Assembly (NCBI GenBank): GCA_002503885.1
Contig: DASQ01000081.1
Span: 1-42,702, forward strand
From: Methanoculleus marisnigri
GTDB taxonomy: Archaea > Halobacteriota > Methanomicrobia > Methanomicrobiales > Methanoculleaceae
DNA: 42,702 nucleotides
Direction of reading: 5' to 3'
Shown here one piece after another: positions 23,101 through 31,947 of this stretch; position 1 is the stretch's first letter, and every line of letters begins with the position of its first letter. The position numbers and the translations under genes were made by a program. The notes beneath the pieces were generated by a model. It was not told the DNA's origin, searched no databases, and saw nothing but the letters and a program-made list of their open reading frames with translations.

Positions 23101-24246
23101 TTATTGGGGTTTTCCTGTTAATCGGGCAAAGACCTTCTCAAACGCCTCTGCCTTCTTCTTCCAGCTGTGCTCTTCGATCCCGACCGGGCACCGCCCCGGG
23201 GAGAGAGCCAGTTCATCGACCCGCTCCAGGAACTCTTCCCTGTTCCGGTAGACCGTGATGTGGTCGCCGCCCATCCGGAGCATATCGGGGATGGGGGTGG
23301 AGAGGATCGGTTTCCCGCATGCCGAGTACTCGAAGTACTTGTTCGGGAGGGCGATATCGACCCACTGGGGAGGAGAGAGCGGGATGAGGCAGAGGTCCAT
23401 CGGTGCGATGTAGCCGGGGAGGTCACGGTAATCGACGGTGCCGGTGAAGTGCACCCGGTCGGCAACTCCGAGTTGGGCCGCGAGGGTGCGGAGGTCGTCT
23501 AAGTAGCCGGTGAAGAGCGAACCGCCGACGATCAGGAGTTCAGCGTTAGGGTGCTTTTGCAGAACCTTCGGGAACGCCCGGATCACCTCGTCGAGGGCGT
23601 ACCACCGCTCGACGGCACCGGCAAACCCGAGAACGAAGGCGTCGGGAGCGATCCCGAGGGCCGAGCGCATCGCATTGCCGTCCATGGGGCGGAAGAGATC
23701 TGTGTTGACGCCGTTCGTGATCAACTCCGCCTCGTAGCCGTACCCTTTGAGTTTCGTAACGAGCCCCGGCGAGACCGTCGTGATGACGTCGCTGTGGTCC
23801 AGGTTGTACCGGGTTATGGCGAGGACGCCTTCCCGGAGCAGCCATTGCGCGGCGGGGTTCCTGTAGTAGGCGGCTGCGGAGTCGGGGAACCAGTCTTTGA
23901 GGTCGAAGATCACCGGCACGTCGAACTTCTGTGCTGCCCGGATCATCGCCGTCCCCGCGAGGACGTGGGCACCGACGACGATATCGATATCGTAGTCCCG
24001 GATGATGTCGCGGATGACCCGGTAGTGGCAGGGTGCGTTTAAGGTGTAGTGGAGGAAGGGGCTCTCCACCGGAAATTGCGTCGCCTCGTGGACGTGAAGA
24101 AGGGTCTCGCGTTCCTTTCCCCTGCTGACGTGGAAGTGAGGCACGTGGACCTCGTGTCGTGTGGCCAGTTCCTCGAAGATGTTGTGGTGCCTCGACGGGA
24201 TCGGGTGATGGATGTAGTCCTGGGTGGAGACGAGGAGGATTTTCAT
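23101..24246 (-). CDS. Glycosyltransferase, GT4-like
   Basis: The 381-residue GT-B enzyme has an N-terminal half with HHNIFEEL and GAHVLAGTAM, and a C-terminal nucleotide-sugar half with LGFAGAVERWYALDEVI, VHFTGTVDYRDLPGYI and a KYFEYSACGKPILSTPIPD acceptor/nucleotide motif, typical of family GT4. It has no membrane segment and probably acts on the cytoplasmic face, adding a sugar to the lipid-linked glycan used by AglB (inference from position). DegT lies 17 bases upstream. Confidence 0.88.
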   Translation of the reverse strand: MKILLVSTQDYIHHPIPSRHHNIFEELATRHEVHVPHFHVSRGKERETLLHVHEATQFPVESPFLHYTLNAPCHYRVIRDIIRDYDIDIVVGAHVLAGTAMIRAAQKFDVPVIFDLKDWFPDSAAAYYRNPAAQWLLREGVLAITRYNLDHSDVITTVSPGLVTKLKGYGYEAELITNGVNTDLFRPMDGNAMRSALGIAPDAFVLGFAGAVERWYALDEVIRAFPKVLQKHPNAELLIVGGSLFTGYLDDLRTLAAQLGVADRVHFTGTVDYRDLPGYIAPMDLCLIPLSPPQWVDIALPNKYFEYSACGKPILSTPIPDMLRMGGDHITVYRNREEFLERVDELALSPGRCPVGIEEHSWKKKAEAFEKVFARLTGKPQ

Positions 24247-24263
24247 GGGTATCTAAAATCTGG

Positions 24264-25361
24264 TTATTCGGCCCGGAGTGACCGGACCACATCGCAGATA
24301 TATGCCAGTTCTTCGTCCGTCACCGACGGGTGGACGGGCAGGCTCACGACCGAGGCCGCGAGGCCATCCGATACCGGGCAGGAAGCGTGCTCGTTTTCGT
24401 ATACCGGCTGCCGGTTGACGGGGATGGGGTAGTGGACGGCGGTGCCGATCCCCTTATCGTCGAGAGCGCTCATGAACGCGTCCCGGCCGAGCGGGTAGCC
24501 GGCGGGGAGGGTTGCTACGTACTGGTGGTAGACGTGCCGGACGTCCGGTGCTGCGTAGGGCGTCGCGAGCCCCGTGCCCGCGAGGTGGCGGTCGAGGTAC
24601 CGGGCGTTGTGGATCCGGCGCTCGTTGAACCCCTCGACCCGGTCGAGCTGTACGAGGCCGATGGCGGCGGCGATGTTCGTCATCCGGTAGTTGTAGCCGA
24701 CGGCTGAGTGAAGGTACTTCTTGCTCTGCCCGTGGTTGATGAGGAGCCTGACCCGTTCCGCAAGGGCATCGTCGTCGGTCGTGACCATGCCGCCTTCGCC
24801 GGTGGTCATATTCTTTGTCGGGTAGAACGAGAAGCAGGCAAGGTCGGCAAGGCCTCCCACCCGCTTCCCCCGGTACTCGGCGCCGTGGGCCTGGGCCGCA
24901 TCCTCGATGAGGACGAGGTCGCGGTCGTCGCAGAGAGCGCGGATGGCAGCGACATCGAACGGCTGCCCGAAGAGGTGGACCCCGATGACCGCCCGGGTAT
25001 CCGGGCGGATGAGACCCTCGACCGAGTCCGGGTCGATGTTGAACGTCCGTGGCTCGACGTCCGCAAAGAGCGGCGTCGCCCCGCACATCGAGACGCTCGA
25101 GGCTGTCGCGAAGAACGTGAACGCCGGGACGATCACCGAGTCTCCCGGCCCGATGCCGGCTGCAAGGAGGGCTGCGTGAAGTGCCGCCGTGCCGGAGTTG
25201 ACGCCGACTGCGTGCGAAACACTGCAGTAATCCGCGAAACTGGATTCGAACTCAGTGACGACCGACCCCTGGGCCAGCATCCCCGACCGCATCACACTGG
25301 CTACGGCCGCGATCTCCTCCTCCCCGACGATCGGCCGGGCGACGGGGATCTTCACCGGCAC
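24264..25361 (-). CDS. DegT/DnrJ/EryC1/StrS sugar aminotransferase
   Basis: The 365-residue PLP enzyme has the family features GVNSGTAALHAALLAAGI, the Asp in LIEDAAQAHGAEY, the Schiff-base Lys in FSFYPTKNMTTGEGG and a YNYRMTNIAAAIG motif. These enzymes transaminate keto-sugar nucleotides. It overlaps the upstream acetyltransferase gene by 10 bases, an arrangement resembling the WbpE/WbpD and PglE/PglD pairs that make N-acetylated amino sugars. The start is GTG 25361, with GGAGG 7 bases ahead; a second GTG at 25355 overlaps the upstream stop. Confidence 0.92.
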   Translation of the reverse strand: MPVKIPVARPIVGEEEIAAVASVMRSGMLAQGSVVTEFESSFADYCSVSHAVGVNSGTAALHAALLAAGIGPGDSVIVPAFTFFATASSVSMCGATPLFADVEPRTFNIDPDSVEGLIRPDTRAVIGVHLFGQPFDVAAIRALCDDRDLVLIEDAAQAHGAEYRGKRVGGLADLACFSFYPTKNMTTGEGGMVTTDDDALAERVRLLINHGQSKKYLHSAVGYNYRMTNIAAAIGLVQLDRVEGFNERRIHNARYLDRHLAGTGLATPYAAPDVRHVYHQYVATLPAGYPLGRDAFMSALDDKGIGTAVHYPIPVNRQPVYENEHASCPVSDGLAASVVSLPVHPSVTDEELAYICDVVRSLRAE

Positions 25362-25951
25362 CGCCTCGCCTCCACCGGGAGCGGCCGGAACCGTGCCGGC
25401 GTCCCGACCGCAAGTGTCCCGGGCGGGACGTCCTTCGTCACCACCGCACCGGCGGCGACGAACGCGCCGGCGCCGACAGTGACGCCGGGAAGGATCGTTG
25501 CGTTCGCACCGATGACGGCATCGTTCCCGATCACCGGGCCCCGGAGGGATTCGAGGGGGCCGGGAGGGTAGCGGTCGTTTGTCAGCACGGCGTTCGGACC
25601 GATGAAGACCCGGTCGCCGATCCGGGCGCCGGTGGGGATGTAGACCAGGCTCTGGAGGCGGACATCGTCGCCGATCGTGCAGTCGCCCTCGATCACCGCC
25701 GCCGTCCCGATCGCTACGCGGTCGCCGATGGTCGTCTTCTCGCGGATCAGCACGTTGTGGCCGGTCTGAAAGTTCTCACCGATCGTCACGTCGCAGTAGA
25801 TGATGGTGCCCGACCGGAGGACCGCGTTCCTCCCGATGGTGGCGCCCGGGTATTCCTTCTCTCCTATCCGGTCACGGGAGGGAAACCCGATGGTCACCGG
25901 CTCAAATATCACTGCCCCCTCACCGAGGGCGTTACGTCCATGCTCAATCAT
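25352..25951 (-). CDS. Hexapeptide-repeat sugar N-acetyltransferase (WbpD/PglD-like)
   Basis: The 199-residue left-handed beta-helix protein has many hexapeptide turns (IGRNAVLRSG, IGENFQTGHNVLIRE, IGDRVAIGTAAVIEG, VTVGAGAFVAAGAVV). Its length and the NDRYPP region resemble acetyltransferases acting on UDP-3-amino sugars (WbpD type). With the next gene it would amidate a keto-sugar nucleotide and acetylate it. The ATG overlaps the glmS stop by four bases, tying it to UDP-GlcNAc supply. Confidence 0.87.
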   Translation of the reverse strand: MIEHGRNALGEGAVIFEPVTIGFPSRDRIGEKEYPGATIGRNAVLRSGTIIYCDVTIGENFQTGHNVLIREKTTIGDRVAIGTAAVIEGDCTIGDDVRLQSLVYIPTGARIGDRVFIGPNAVLTNDRYPPGPLESLRGPVIGNDAVIGANATILPGVTVGAGAFVAAGAVVTKDVPPGTLAVGTPARFRPLPVEARRCR

Positions 25952-27687
25952 TCAACCGTCACGCTCTTTGCCAGATTCCGCGGCTTATCGACGTCTCGCT
26001 GCAGCGCACAGGCCGTATGGTAGGCAAGCAGCTGGAGGGCGACCGACGCGGTCAGGACCTGCACCAGAAGGTGTGTGTTCGGGATGGGGATGAAGATGTC
26101 CACGATCTCAGCGAGTTCCGTATCCCCGGCAACGCCGAGAGCGATGACCGGTGCCTTCCTGGCCTTCATCTCCTTGATGTTCGAGGCCATCACGCCGTAG
26201 GTCGGCCCGGGGGTGCAGATGGCGACCACCGGTGTCTCGGGGGTGAGCAGGGCAAACGGCCCGTGCTTCAGTTCTCCCGCCGCATACCCCTCGGCGTGGA
26301 CGTAACTGATCTCTTTCATCTTGAGGGCGCCTTCCATGGAGACCGGGTAAAACGCCCCCCGTCCCACGAAGAAGACGTGCTCGGCCTTCGAGCAGAGAGT
26401 GACCGCCTCGTGGACGTCCTGGAGGAGGATATCTCCTATGGCCAGGTGCGCGTGCGACAGGATGTCGTCGAACGCCCCCTCGCATCGCAGGTTGACGATC
26501 TGCATCAGCGCCGCAAGCTGTGCCATGTAGGACTTGGTTGCGGCGACGCCAATCTCGGGGCCGGCCCGCATCAAGAGGGTCTCATCCGCAACCCGGGTGA
26601 CCGTGCTCCCCTGCATGTTGGTGATGGCAAGCGTTGGGCAGTTGCGGGCTTTCGCCATCTTTAAGGCGGCGATCGTATCCGCGGTCTCCCCCGACTGCGA
26701 GACCGCGATCACGAGGCCGTGGAGGGGTGGGGTGAAGTACTTGAACTCCGACCCTATCTCGACCCGTACCGGTATGTTGCAGAGCGATTCGGCCAGGTAC
26801 TTGAAGATCAGGGCGGTATGGTACGACGTCCCGCATGCGACCAGGGTGATCCCGTCTGCCTCCATGACCATCTGCCGTACGCGATCGTCGATGCCGGCCC
26901 TGATGGTCTCGTAGAAAGATTGGGGCTGTTCGTAGATCTCCTTCAGCATATAGTGGGAAAACCCGCCTTTCCGGGTATCTTCGACGCACCAGCTGATCAG
27001 TTCGACCGGGCGCTCCACCTTCCGGCCGCCGTGGTAGATAGCGAAGTGGTCGGGGGTTAGGTCGGCGACGTCGCCGTCCTCAAGGAAGATCACGCGTTCA
27101 GTGTACTCGAGGAGCGGCGTCATATCCGAGGCGGCAAAGACTTCGGCATCCCCGACGCCGAGGACGAGCGGGCTCGCGTCACGGGCGGCGACGATTCTCT
27201 GCGTATCCTCCGCGATCGCGAGGACGGCGTATGAGCCTTTGAGCAGGGGCAGGGTCGCGTTGACCGCCGCGAGGAGATCCCCGTCATAGTGCTCCTCGAT
27301 GAGATGGGCGATCACCTCGGTATCGGTCTCGGACCGGAAGGTGTGACCGCGCCCCTGCAGCTGCCGTTTCAGTTCGCTGTAGTTCTCGATAACCCCGTTG
27401 TGCACCACGGCGATCTTATCCCTGCAGTCGGTGTGCGGGTGGGCGTTGATGTCGTTGGGTTCGCCGTGCGTGGCCCACCGGGTATGCCCGATCCCGGTAC
27501 ACCCGTGGAGGCCGACCACTTCGGCCTCCCCGTCCGAGATCCGGCCGGTCTTCTTATAGACCTCGATCGCACTCCCGATCGTCGCGATCCCGAACGAGTC
27601 GTACCCCCGGTATTCAAGCCGTTTCAGCCCCTGGATCAGGACCGGCGTTGCGTCCCGTCTTCCGATGTAGCCGATGATCCCGCACAT
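25948..27687 (-). CDS. glmS: Glutamine--fructose-6-phosphate aminotransferase (GlmS)
   Basis: The 579-residue enzyme has the class II glutamine amidotransferase domain with nucleophile Cys2 (MCGIIGYIG; TRWATHGEPN; HNGVIENY) and two SIS sugar-isomerase domains (CGTSYHTALI, VSQSGETADTIAALK, GRGAFYPVSMEGALKMKEIS), ending in LAKSVTVE with the catalytic Lys. It makes glucosamine-6-phosphate, the first committed step to UDP-GlcNAc. It begins right at the end of the upstream nucleotidyltransferase gene. Confidence 0.96.
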   Translation of the reverse strand: MCGIIGYIGRRDATPVLIQGLKRLEYRGYDSFGIATIGSAIEVYKKTGRISDGEAEVVGLHGCTGIGHTRWATHGEPNDINAHPHTDCRDKIAVVHNGVIENYSELKRQLQGRGHTFRSETDTEVIAHLIEEHYDGDLLAAVNATLPLLKGSYAVLAIAEDTQRIVAARDASPLVLGVGDAEVFAASDMTPLLEYTERVIFLEDGDVADLTPDHFAIYHGGRKVERPVELISWCVEDTRKGGFSHYMLKEIYEQPQSFYETIRAGIDDRVRQMVMEADGITLVACGTSYHTALIFKYLAESLCNIPVRVEIGSEFKYFTPPLHGLVIAVSQSGETADTIAALKMAKARNCPTLAITNMQGSTVTRVADETLLMRAGPEIGVAATKSYMAQLAALMQIVNLRCEGAFDDILSHAHLAIGDILLQDVHEAVTLCSKAEHVFFVGRGAFYPVSMEGALKMKEISYVHAEGYAAGELKHGPFALLTPETPVVAICTPGPTYGVMASNIKEMKARKAPVIALGVAGDTELAEIVDIFIPIPNTHLLVQVLTASVALQLLAYHTACALQRDVDKPRNLAKSVTVE

Positions 27688-28842
27688 CTACATCACCCGC
27701 GTGCCATCTTCGAGGAGGCCGACCACTGTCTTCCCCCTCTCAATAGTGACACTGTTACCTGCTATGCAGTTTTTAAATGTTGTGAATGGTGCCGCACGGA
27801 CCCCGTCACCGAGGACTGCACCGAATTCCTCCTTGTGGACCCGGCCCCCGACCTCGATGAAGCTCGCTGAAGGGTAGGTGGTGGTATGGTCGGCAAGGAT
27901 GCACCCCTGACCGAAGACGGCAGAGACAATCCTCGAATGGGACCCGATCGTGACGTCGCTCATGATGAGCGAGTTGGCGACGTAGGTGAACGGCTCAAGC
28001 ACTACCCGGTCGCCGATGCTCACATCGGGCATGATCACGCAGTTCGGGCCGATGTTGCAGTTGCTCCCGATGGTGACGGGGCCGTAGATGACGGTGTTCG
28101 GGCCCACGGTCGTCCCGGTGCCGATATGCACGGTGCCCCGGCGGATGACGGATGCATCGACCGTCCCGGCGATCTCGGGGGTGATCCCTTTGAGCATCCG
28201 GCTGTTCAATTTCAGGAGGTCCCAGGGATAGATGGCATCCTGCCAGTCATCTGCCGGGATCGCCCGTATCCTCCGGCCCGACGCGATCATGGCGGCGAGA
28301 GCGTCGGGGATCTCGGTCGTCCGGAGGAAGGAGAAGACGTCGGGTGTGAACGAGTAGACCCCGGTCGATACGGTGAACGTCGGGGCGTCCTCGGGTTTCT
28401 CGATGACCTCGCGGACGAGGCCGTTTCTGATCACCACGACCCCGAAGTTCGAGGGGTTCGGGTGCTCGGCCACGAGCATGGCGTTCTGCTCCTTTTTAAT
28501 CCGGGCAATAGATTCTGCGTTGATGTAGTTGTCGCCGGGGAGAACGAGGAAATCGTCCGTGATCTCCGACTCGGCCGCACGGAGAGCATCCGCGGTCCCG
28601 AGTTGCCGTTCCTGCACGACGACCTGGATCGGGGCGTCGAGCCGGTTGAGGTGCCGGATGACATCCTCTTTACGGTATCCGACCACCACCACGATATCGC
28701 GGATCCCGTTCTCCAGCAGGGCGTCGATGACGTATTCGATGATCGGCCGGTTTGCTACCGGAAGCATGGCTTTGGGCTTGCTCCGGGTGAGTGGCCGGAG
28801 GCGACTCCCTTCTCCCGCTGCTAGAATGACTGCCTGCATCAT
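27688..28842 (-). CDS. Sugar-1-phosphate nucleotidyltransferase with left-handed beta-helix domain (second copy)
   Basis: The 384-residue protein has a nucleotidyltransferase domain (MMQAVILAAGEGSRLRPLTR, KPKAMLPVANRPIIEYV, LPGDNYINAE) and a hexapeptide-repeat C-terminus. The repeat region differs from the bifunctional GlmU next to it and lacks the N-Y-I-G-D block seen there, so it may make another NDP-sugar. The start follows AGGTGAT directly; ATGs at 28842 and 28839 are both possible. It sits one base after the stop region of the upstream paralogue, suggesting tandem duplication and specialisation. Confidence 0.88.
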   Translation of the reverse strand: MMQAVILAAGEGSRLRPLTRSKPKAMLPVANRPIIEYVIDALLENGIRDIVVVVGYRKEDVIRHLNRLDAPIQVVVQERQLGTADALRAAESEITDDFLVLPGDNYINAESIARIKKEQNAMLVAEHPNPSNFGVVVIRNGLVREVIEKPEDAPTFTVSTGVYSFTPDVFSFLRTTEIPDALAAMIASGRRIRAIPADDWQDAIYPWDLLKLNSRMLKGITPEIAGTVDASVIRRGTVHIGTGTTVGPNTVIYGPVTIGSNCNIGPNCVIMPDVSIGDRVVLEPFTYVANSLIMSDVTIGSHSRIVSAVFGQGCILADHTTTYPSASFIEVGGRVHKEEFGAVLGDGVRAAPFTTFKNCIAGNSVTIERGKTVVGLLEDGTRVM

Positions 28843-28843
28843 A

Positions 28844-30043
28844 TCACCTGATGATTGAACCGTCCTCGATGCATCCTTCGACGAGGGAGTGGGGAGCAAT
28901 CCTCGCGTTACTGCCGATGAGGCTCCCGACGTTGACCGAGCAGTTGATCCCGAAGAGGACGTCATCGCCGATGATGGCGCCAAATTTCCTCCGCCCGGTA
29001 GTCTTCCCGCAGACCTTCACCGATCCATTGTCATGCCTGAGGTTTGCGACCTTGGTGCCCGCCCCGAAGTTGCACCCGCTCCCGACGATGCTGTCGCCTA
29101 TGTAGTTGAAGTGGGGGATCTTCGTCGCCGACATGATGATGGAGTTCTTGATCTCGGTCGCATGCCCGATGTGGCAGCCATCGCCGATGGTGGTAGAGCC
29201 CCGGATATAGGCGTGGGGGCCGATGATACAGTTCTCGCCGATGACGCAGGAACCCTCGATGTAGGTGCCGGCCCGGATGACGGTCCCTTTGCCGATGCTG
29301 ACCGTCTCCGGGACGGTGCACCCGTCTTCGACGGTGCCGCACCGTTCATGGCAGAGCGAGGAGAGGAGTTCCTCGTTTGCGTCGAGGAGATCCCATGGCT
29401 GCCCGACGTCCAGCCAGTAGTCCAGCGGGTATGCTCTGAGGGTTCCCTCCCTGATATAAGATTCGAGGGCGTCGGTCAGTTCGAACTCGCCCCGGCCCGA
29501 TATCGTGAGCCCCGCAAGAAGGTCGAAGATGTCGGGGTCGAAGAGGTAGGCGCCCGCGTTGATCAGGTTGCTTTTTGGAGCTTCGGACTTCTCCTCAAGA
29601 CCGGTGATGCGCCCTCCTTCCACGGTCACCACGCCGTAGTCCTGCGGGTGGTCGGTCTCGTGGATCCCCACGCAGGGGGTATCCATCCGGCAGAACTCCC
29701 TGATGTCCTCCTTTTTGAGGACCATGTCGCCGTTTAAGAGGAGGAATCGGCCGTCAATCATTCCTGCCGTAGCCCGCAGGGCGTCGGCGGTGCCGAGCTG
29801 GTGCCGCTGGGTCACGTACGTGATATTCACGCCGAGAACGCTGCCGTCCCCGAAGTGGTTCCGGATCTCACGCTCAAAGTAGCCGACGACGAAGATGAAG
29901 TCGGTTATCCCTGCGTCGTGAGCCGCGAGGACGAGGTGTTCCATCATCGGGCGGTTGGCTATGGGGAGCATCACCTTCGGGCGCCGGGCGGTCAGGGGAC
30001 GCATCCGTTTCCCCTCTCCTGCTGCCAGTACAACACATTGCAT
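28844..30043 (-). CDS. Bifunctional GlmU-type enzyme (GlcNAc-1-P uridylyltransferase / GlcN-1-P acetyltransferase)
   Basis: The 399-residue protein has an N-terminal nucleotidyltransferase (MQCVVLAAGEGKRMRPLTAR, KVMLPIANRPMMEHL, LLNGDMVL) and a C-terminal left-handed beta-helix with KIPHFNYIGDSIVGSG and NLRHDNGSV, resembling archaeal bifunctional enzymes such as MJ1101 and ST0452. It would convert glucosamine-1-phosphate to UDP-GlcNAc, linking glmM and glmS. It lies 4 bases past the glmM stop. An upstream in-frame start at 30076 lies inside glmM and is not preferred. Confidence 0.9.
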   Translation of the reverse strand: MQCVVLAAGEGKRMRPLTARRPKVMLPIANRPMMEHLVLAAHDAGITDFIFVVGYFEREIRNHFGDGSVLGVNITYVTQRHQLGTADALRATAGMIDGRFLLLNGDMVLKKEDIREFCRMDTPCVGIHETDHPQDYGVVTVEGGRITGLEEKSEAPKSNLINAGAYLFDPDIFDLLAGLTISGRGEFELTDALESYIREGTLRAYPLDYWLDVGQPWDLLDANEELLSSLCHERCGTVEDGCTVPETVSIGKGTVIRAGTYIEGSCVIGENCIIGPHAYIRGSTTIGDGCHIGHATEIKNSIIMSATKIPHFNYIGDSIVGSGCNFGAGTKVANLRHDNGSVKVCGKTTGRRKFGAIIGDDVLFGINCSVNVGSLIGSNARIAPHSLVEGCIEDGSIIR

Positions 30044-30047
30044 ATAT

Positions 30048-31304
30048 TCACTCCAGGATATGTTTGGCTTGCTCAAGGGCTGCGTGCCCCATATCGAGCA
30101 TCTCTTTTGCTTTTGCGGGCGTCTTTCCCTCGGCCGTGATCCGGACCTTTGGTTCGGTGCCGCTTGCCCGGATCAGGTACCAACCGTCTTCATCTTCGAA
30201 CCGGATACCGTGTGTCGGCTCATCGGCGCCGATCGCCGCCATGATCTCCGCCGGAGCGTCGACGCGATACGCCTCCCGGAGGAGTGTGTACCGGGGCATC
30301 CGGTCAAGTTCTTCGGCGATCGACCACTCCGACGCGATCTCGCAGAGCAGGGCTGCGGCGTAGATCCCGTCCGGGCAGTAGGAGTGCTCCGGAAAGATCC
30401 AGCTCCCCGATGCCTCGCCGCCGAAGTCCCCCCAGGAGAGGAGCTCCTCGGAGACGAAACTGTCGCCGACCGGCGTGCGATGGACCTCCGCAACCTCTTC
30501 GATCGCCATGGAGGCATCGACGGTGGTGACCACGTGCTTCCGGTCGAGGTACTTCGCGAAGAGCATGAGGAGATGGTCTCCGTCAATGTAGCGGCCCCGC
30601 TCGTCGAACGCCATCATCCGGTCGGCATCGCCGTCATTGACCACCGCACACGCGGCCTCCCGCTTCCGGACGATCTCCCCGATATAAGGGAGATTTGTCT
30701 CGAGCGGCTCTGACGGGCGGGCAAACTTCCCCGAGACGTTGCAGTTCAGGCCGATGACGGTTGCTCCCATCCCTGCAAGAAGATCGGGGGTGATGACGCT
30801 TCCTGCGCCGTTGCCGCAGTCCACCACGACCGTGACGGGCCTCTCCAGGCTGACGCGGTCGAGGATCGCCTCGCGGTGCGCGTCCACCGCATCGATGGGA
30901 GAGACGGTTCCCTGCTCGTCCCAGTTCTTCCAGTGCGACCCCTCGATCGCATCCTCGATCGCCGCCTGCTGCCGGAGGGTGAACGACGACCCGTCGGGGT
31001 TGAGCAGCTTCACCCCGTTGTAGGACTCGGGGTTATGCGAGGCGGTGATCATGCACCCTGCGTCCACGCATCCCGTCGCATGGGCAACCGTCGGCGTTGG
31101 CGCGACGCCGCAGGCGTAGACGGTTGCACCGGCCGAGAGCATCCCGGCAATGACACTATGTTCCAGCAGTTCGCTGGTCGTGCGGGTATCCCTGCCCACG
31201 ACGATGCCCGATGCACCCCCCGCGGTGGCTGCTCCGATGCGGAGCGCCAGACTCACGAGGGCGGGGCCGAATTCTCGCCGGATTCCGGAAGAGCCGAAAA
31301 GCAT
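30048..31304 (-). CDS. Phosphoglucosamine/phosphomannomutase (GlmM type)
   Basis: The 418-residue alpha-D-phosphohexomutase has the phosphoserine loop CMITASHNPESYNG, metal site VNDGDADRMM, sugar loop GEASG and phosphate-binding RASGTEPKVRI. It interconverts 6- and 1-phosphates of hexose or glucosamine; being beside glmU and glmS points to glucosamine. It appears to be the first gene of the sugar operon: CAGGAG precedes the ATG, and a T-tract separates it from the Pcm-side operon only 37 bases upstream. Confidence 0.93.
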   Translation of the reverse strand: MLFGSSGIRREFGPALVSLALRIGAATAGGASGIVVGRDTRTTSELLEHSVIAGMLSAGATVYACGVAPTPTVAHATGCVDAGCMITASHNPESYNGVKLLNPDGSSFTLRQQAAIEDAIEGSHWKNWDEQGTVSPIDAVDAHREAILDRVSLERPVTVVVDCGNGAGSVITPDLLAGMGATVIGLNCNVSGKFARPSEPLETNLPYIGEIVRKREAACAVVNDGDADRMMAFDERGRYIDGDHLLMLFAKYLDRKHVVTTVDASMAIEEVAEVHRTPVGDSFVSEELLSWGDFGGEASGSWIFPEHSYCPDGIYAAALLCEIASEWSIAEELDRMPRYTLLREAYRVDAPAEIMAAIGADEPTHGIRFEDEDGWYLIRASGTEPKVRITAEGKTPAKAKEMLDMGHAALEQAKHILE

Positions 31305-31329
31305 ACTCCTGTATAATCCTTTCTTTCCT

Positions 31330-31336
31330 AAAAAAA
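31330..31336 (-). terminator. T-tract between the two minus-strand operons
   Basis: Seven T on the minus strand follow the DUF364-like gene by about 6 bases and precede the glmM start. It is likely a terminator of the suf/pcm transcript. Confidence 0.4.
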
Positions 31337-31341
31337 GGTAT

Positions 31342-31947
31342 TCATCGCCCGTAAGGGCACCAGTGCTTGAGATTTAAAAGACCGCTGACCCCGGCGGTTG
31401 ACGGCCCGAGGAAGATCATCTGCTTGTGTCCCCGGTACTCATCGATGCAGGCAACCCCCGCGTCCGTCGTCATGCCATCGCCGGCGACCAGAAAGAGGTC
31501 TGCCGCCTCCGGCGAATCGACGATCTGGCTGCCGAGGGCCCGCTCGAGCACCGGCATCGGGCCAACGAGGTAGATCCGTTTTCCGGCGACCTCGCGGGAG
31601 AGTTCCGCGAGGCAGGGGGCATAGCGGTCGGGGGTGCAGGGGTGGAGTTTTCGTGTCAGGTAGAGGAACGCCGAGACAGCGTTGATGATCGCACCTGCCG
31701 CCCCCCGCTGCTTTGGGTTTGCAAGCGGCGCGCCGAACATAAAGGAGATCCGGGTGTTGGCCCGGACAGGTTCACGGGTGATGAACTGCCCGGTCTGCCC
31801 GCCGAAGTGCCCCTCCATGCAGACCCCTTTTGGATACTGGCAGACGTCTGTATCGTGGTTCACACAGAGCTTCACGATTCCGTCCTCGCACCCGCTGTCC
31901 GCGATGATCGTCTCCAGTCTCCTGATTGCATCGTGCCAGAAACTCAT
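31342..31947 (-). CDS. DUF364-like Rossmann-fold protein, Cys-rich N-terminus
   Basis: The 201-residue protein has a C-terminal half (KRIYLVGPMPVLERAL, EAADLFLVAGDGMTT, MIFLGPSTAGVSGLL) with the look of the DUF364 'putative heavy-metal chelation' domain: a VGP turn, then an Asp-rich strand with a G, then a GPS turn. The N-terminal half contains five spaced Cys (GCED, KLCVN, DVCQ, GVCM and a later HPCTP) that could bind metal or iron-sulfur. The function is unknown to me. The ATG overlaps the cyclase stop (ATGA), so it is coupled to the Pcm/Suf group. Confidence 0.6.
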   Translation of the reverse strand: MSFWHDAIRRLETIIADSGCEDGIVKLCVNHDTDVCQYPKGVCMEGHFGGQTGQFITREPVRANTRISFMFGAPLANPKQRGAAGAIINAVSAFLYLTRKLHPCTPDRYAPCLAELSREVAGKRIYLVGPMPVLERALGSQIVDSPEAADLFLVAGDGMTTDAGVACIDEYRGHKQMIFLGPSTAGVSGLLNLKHWCPYGR

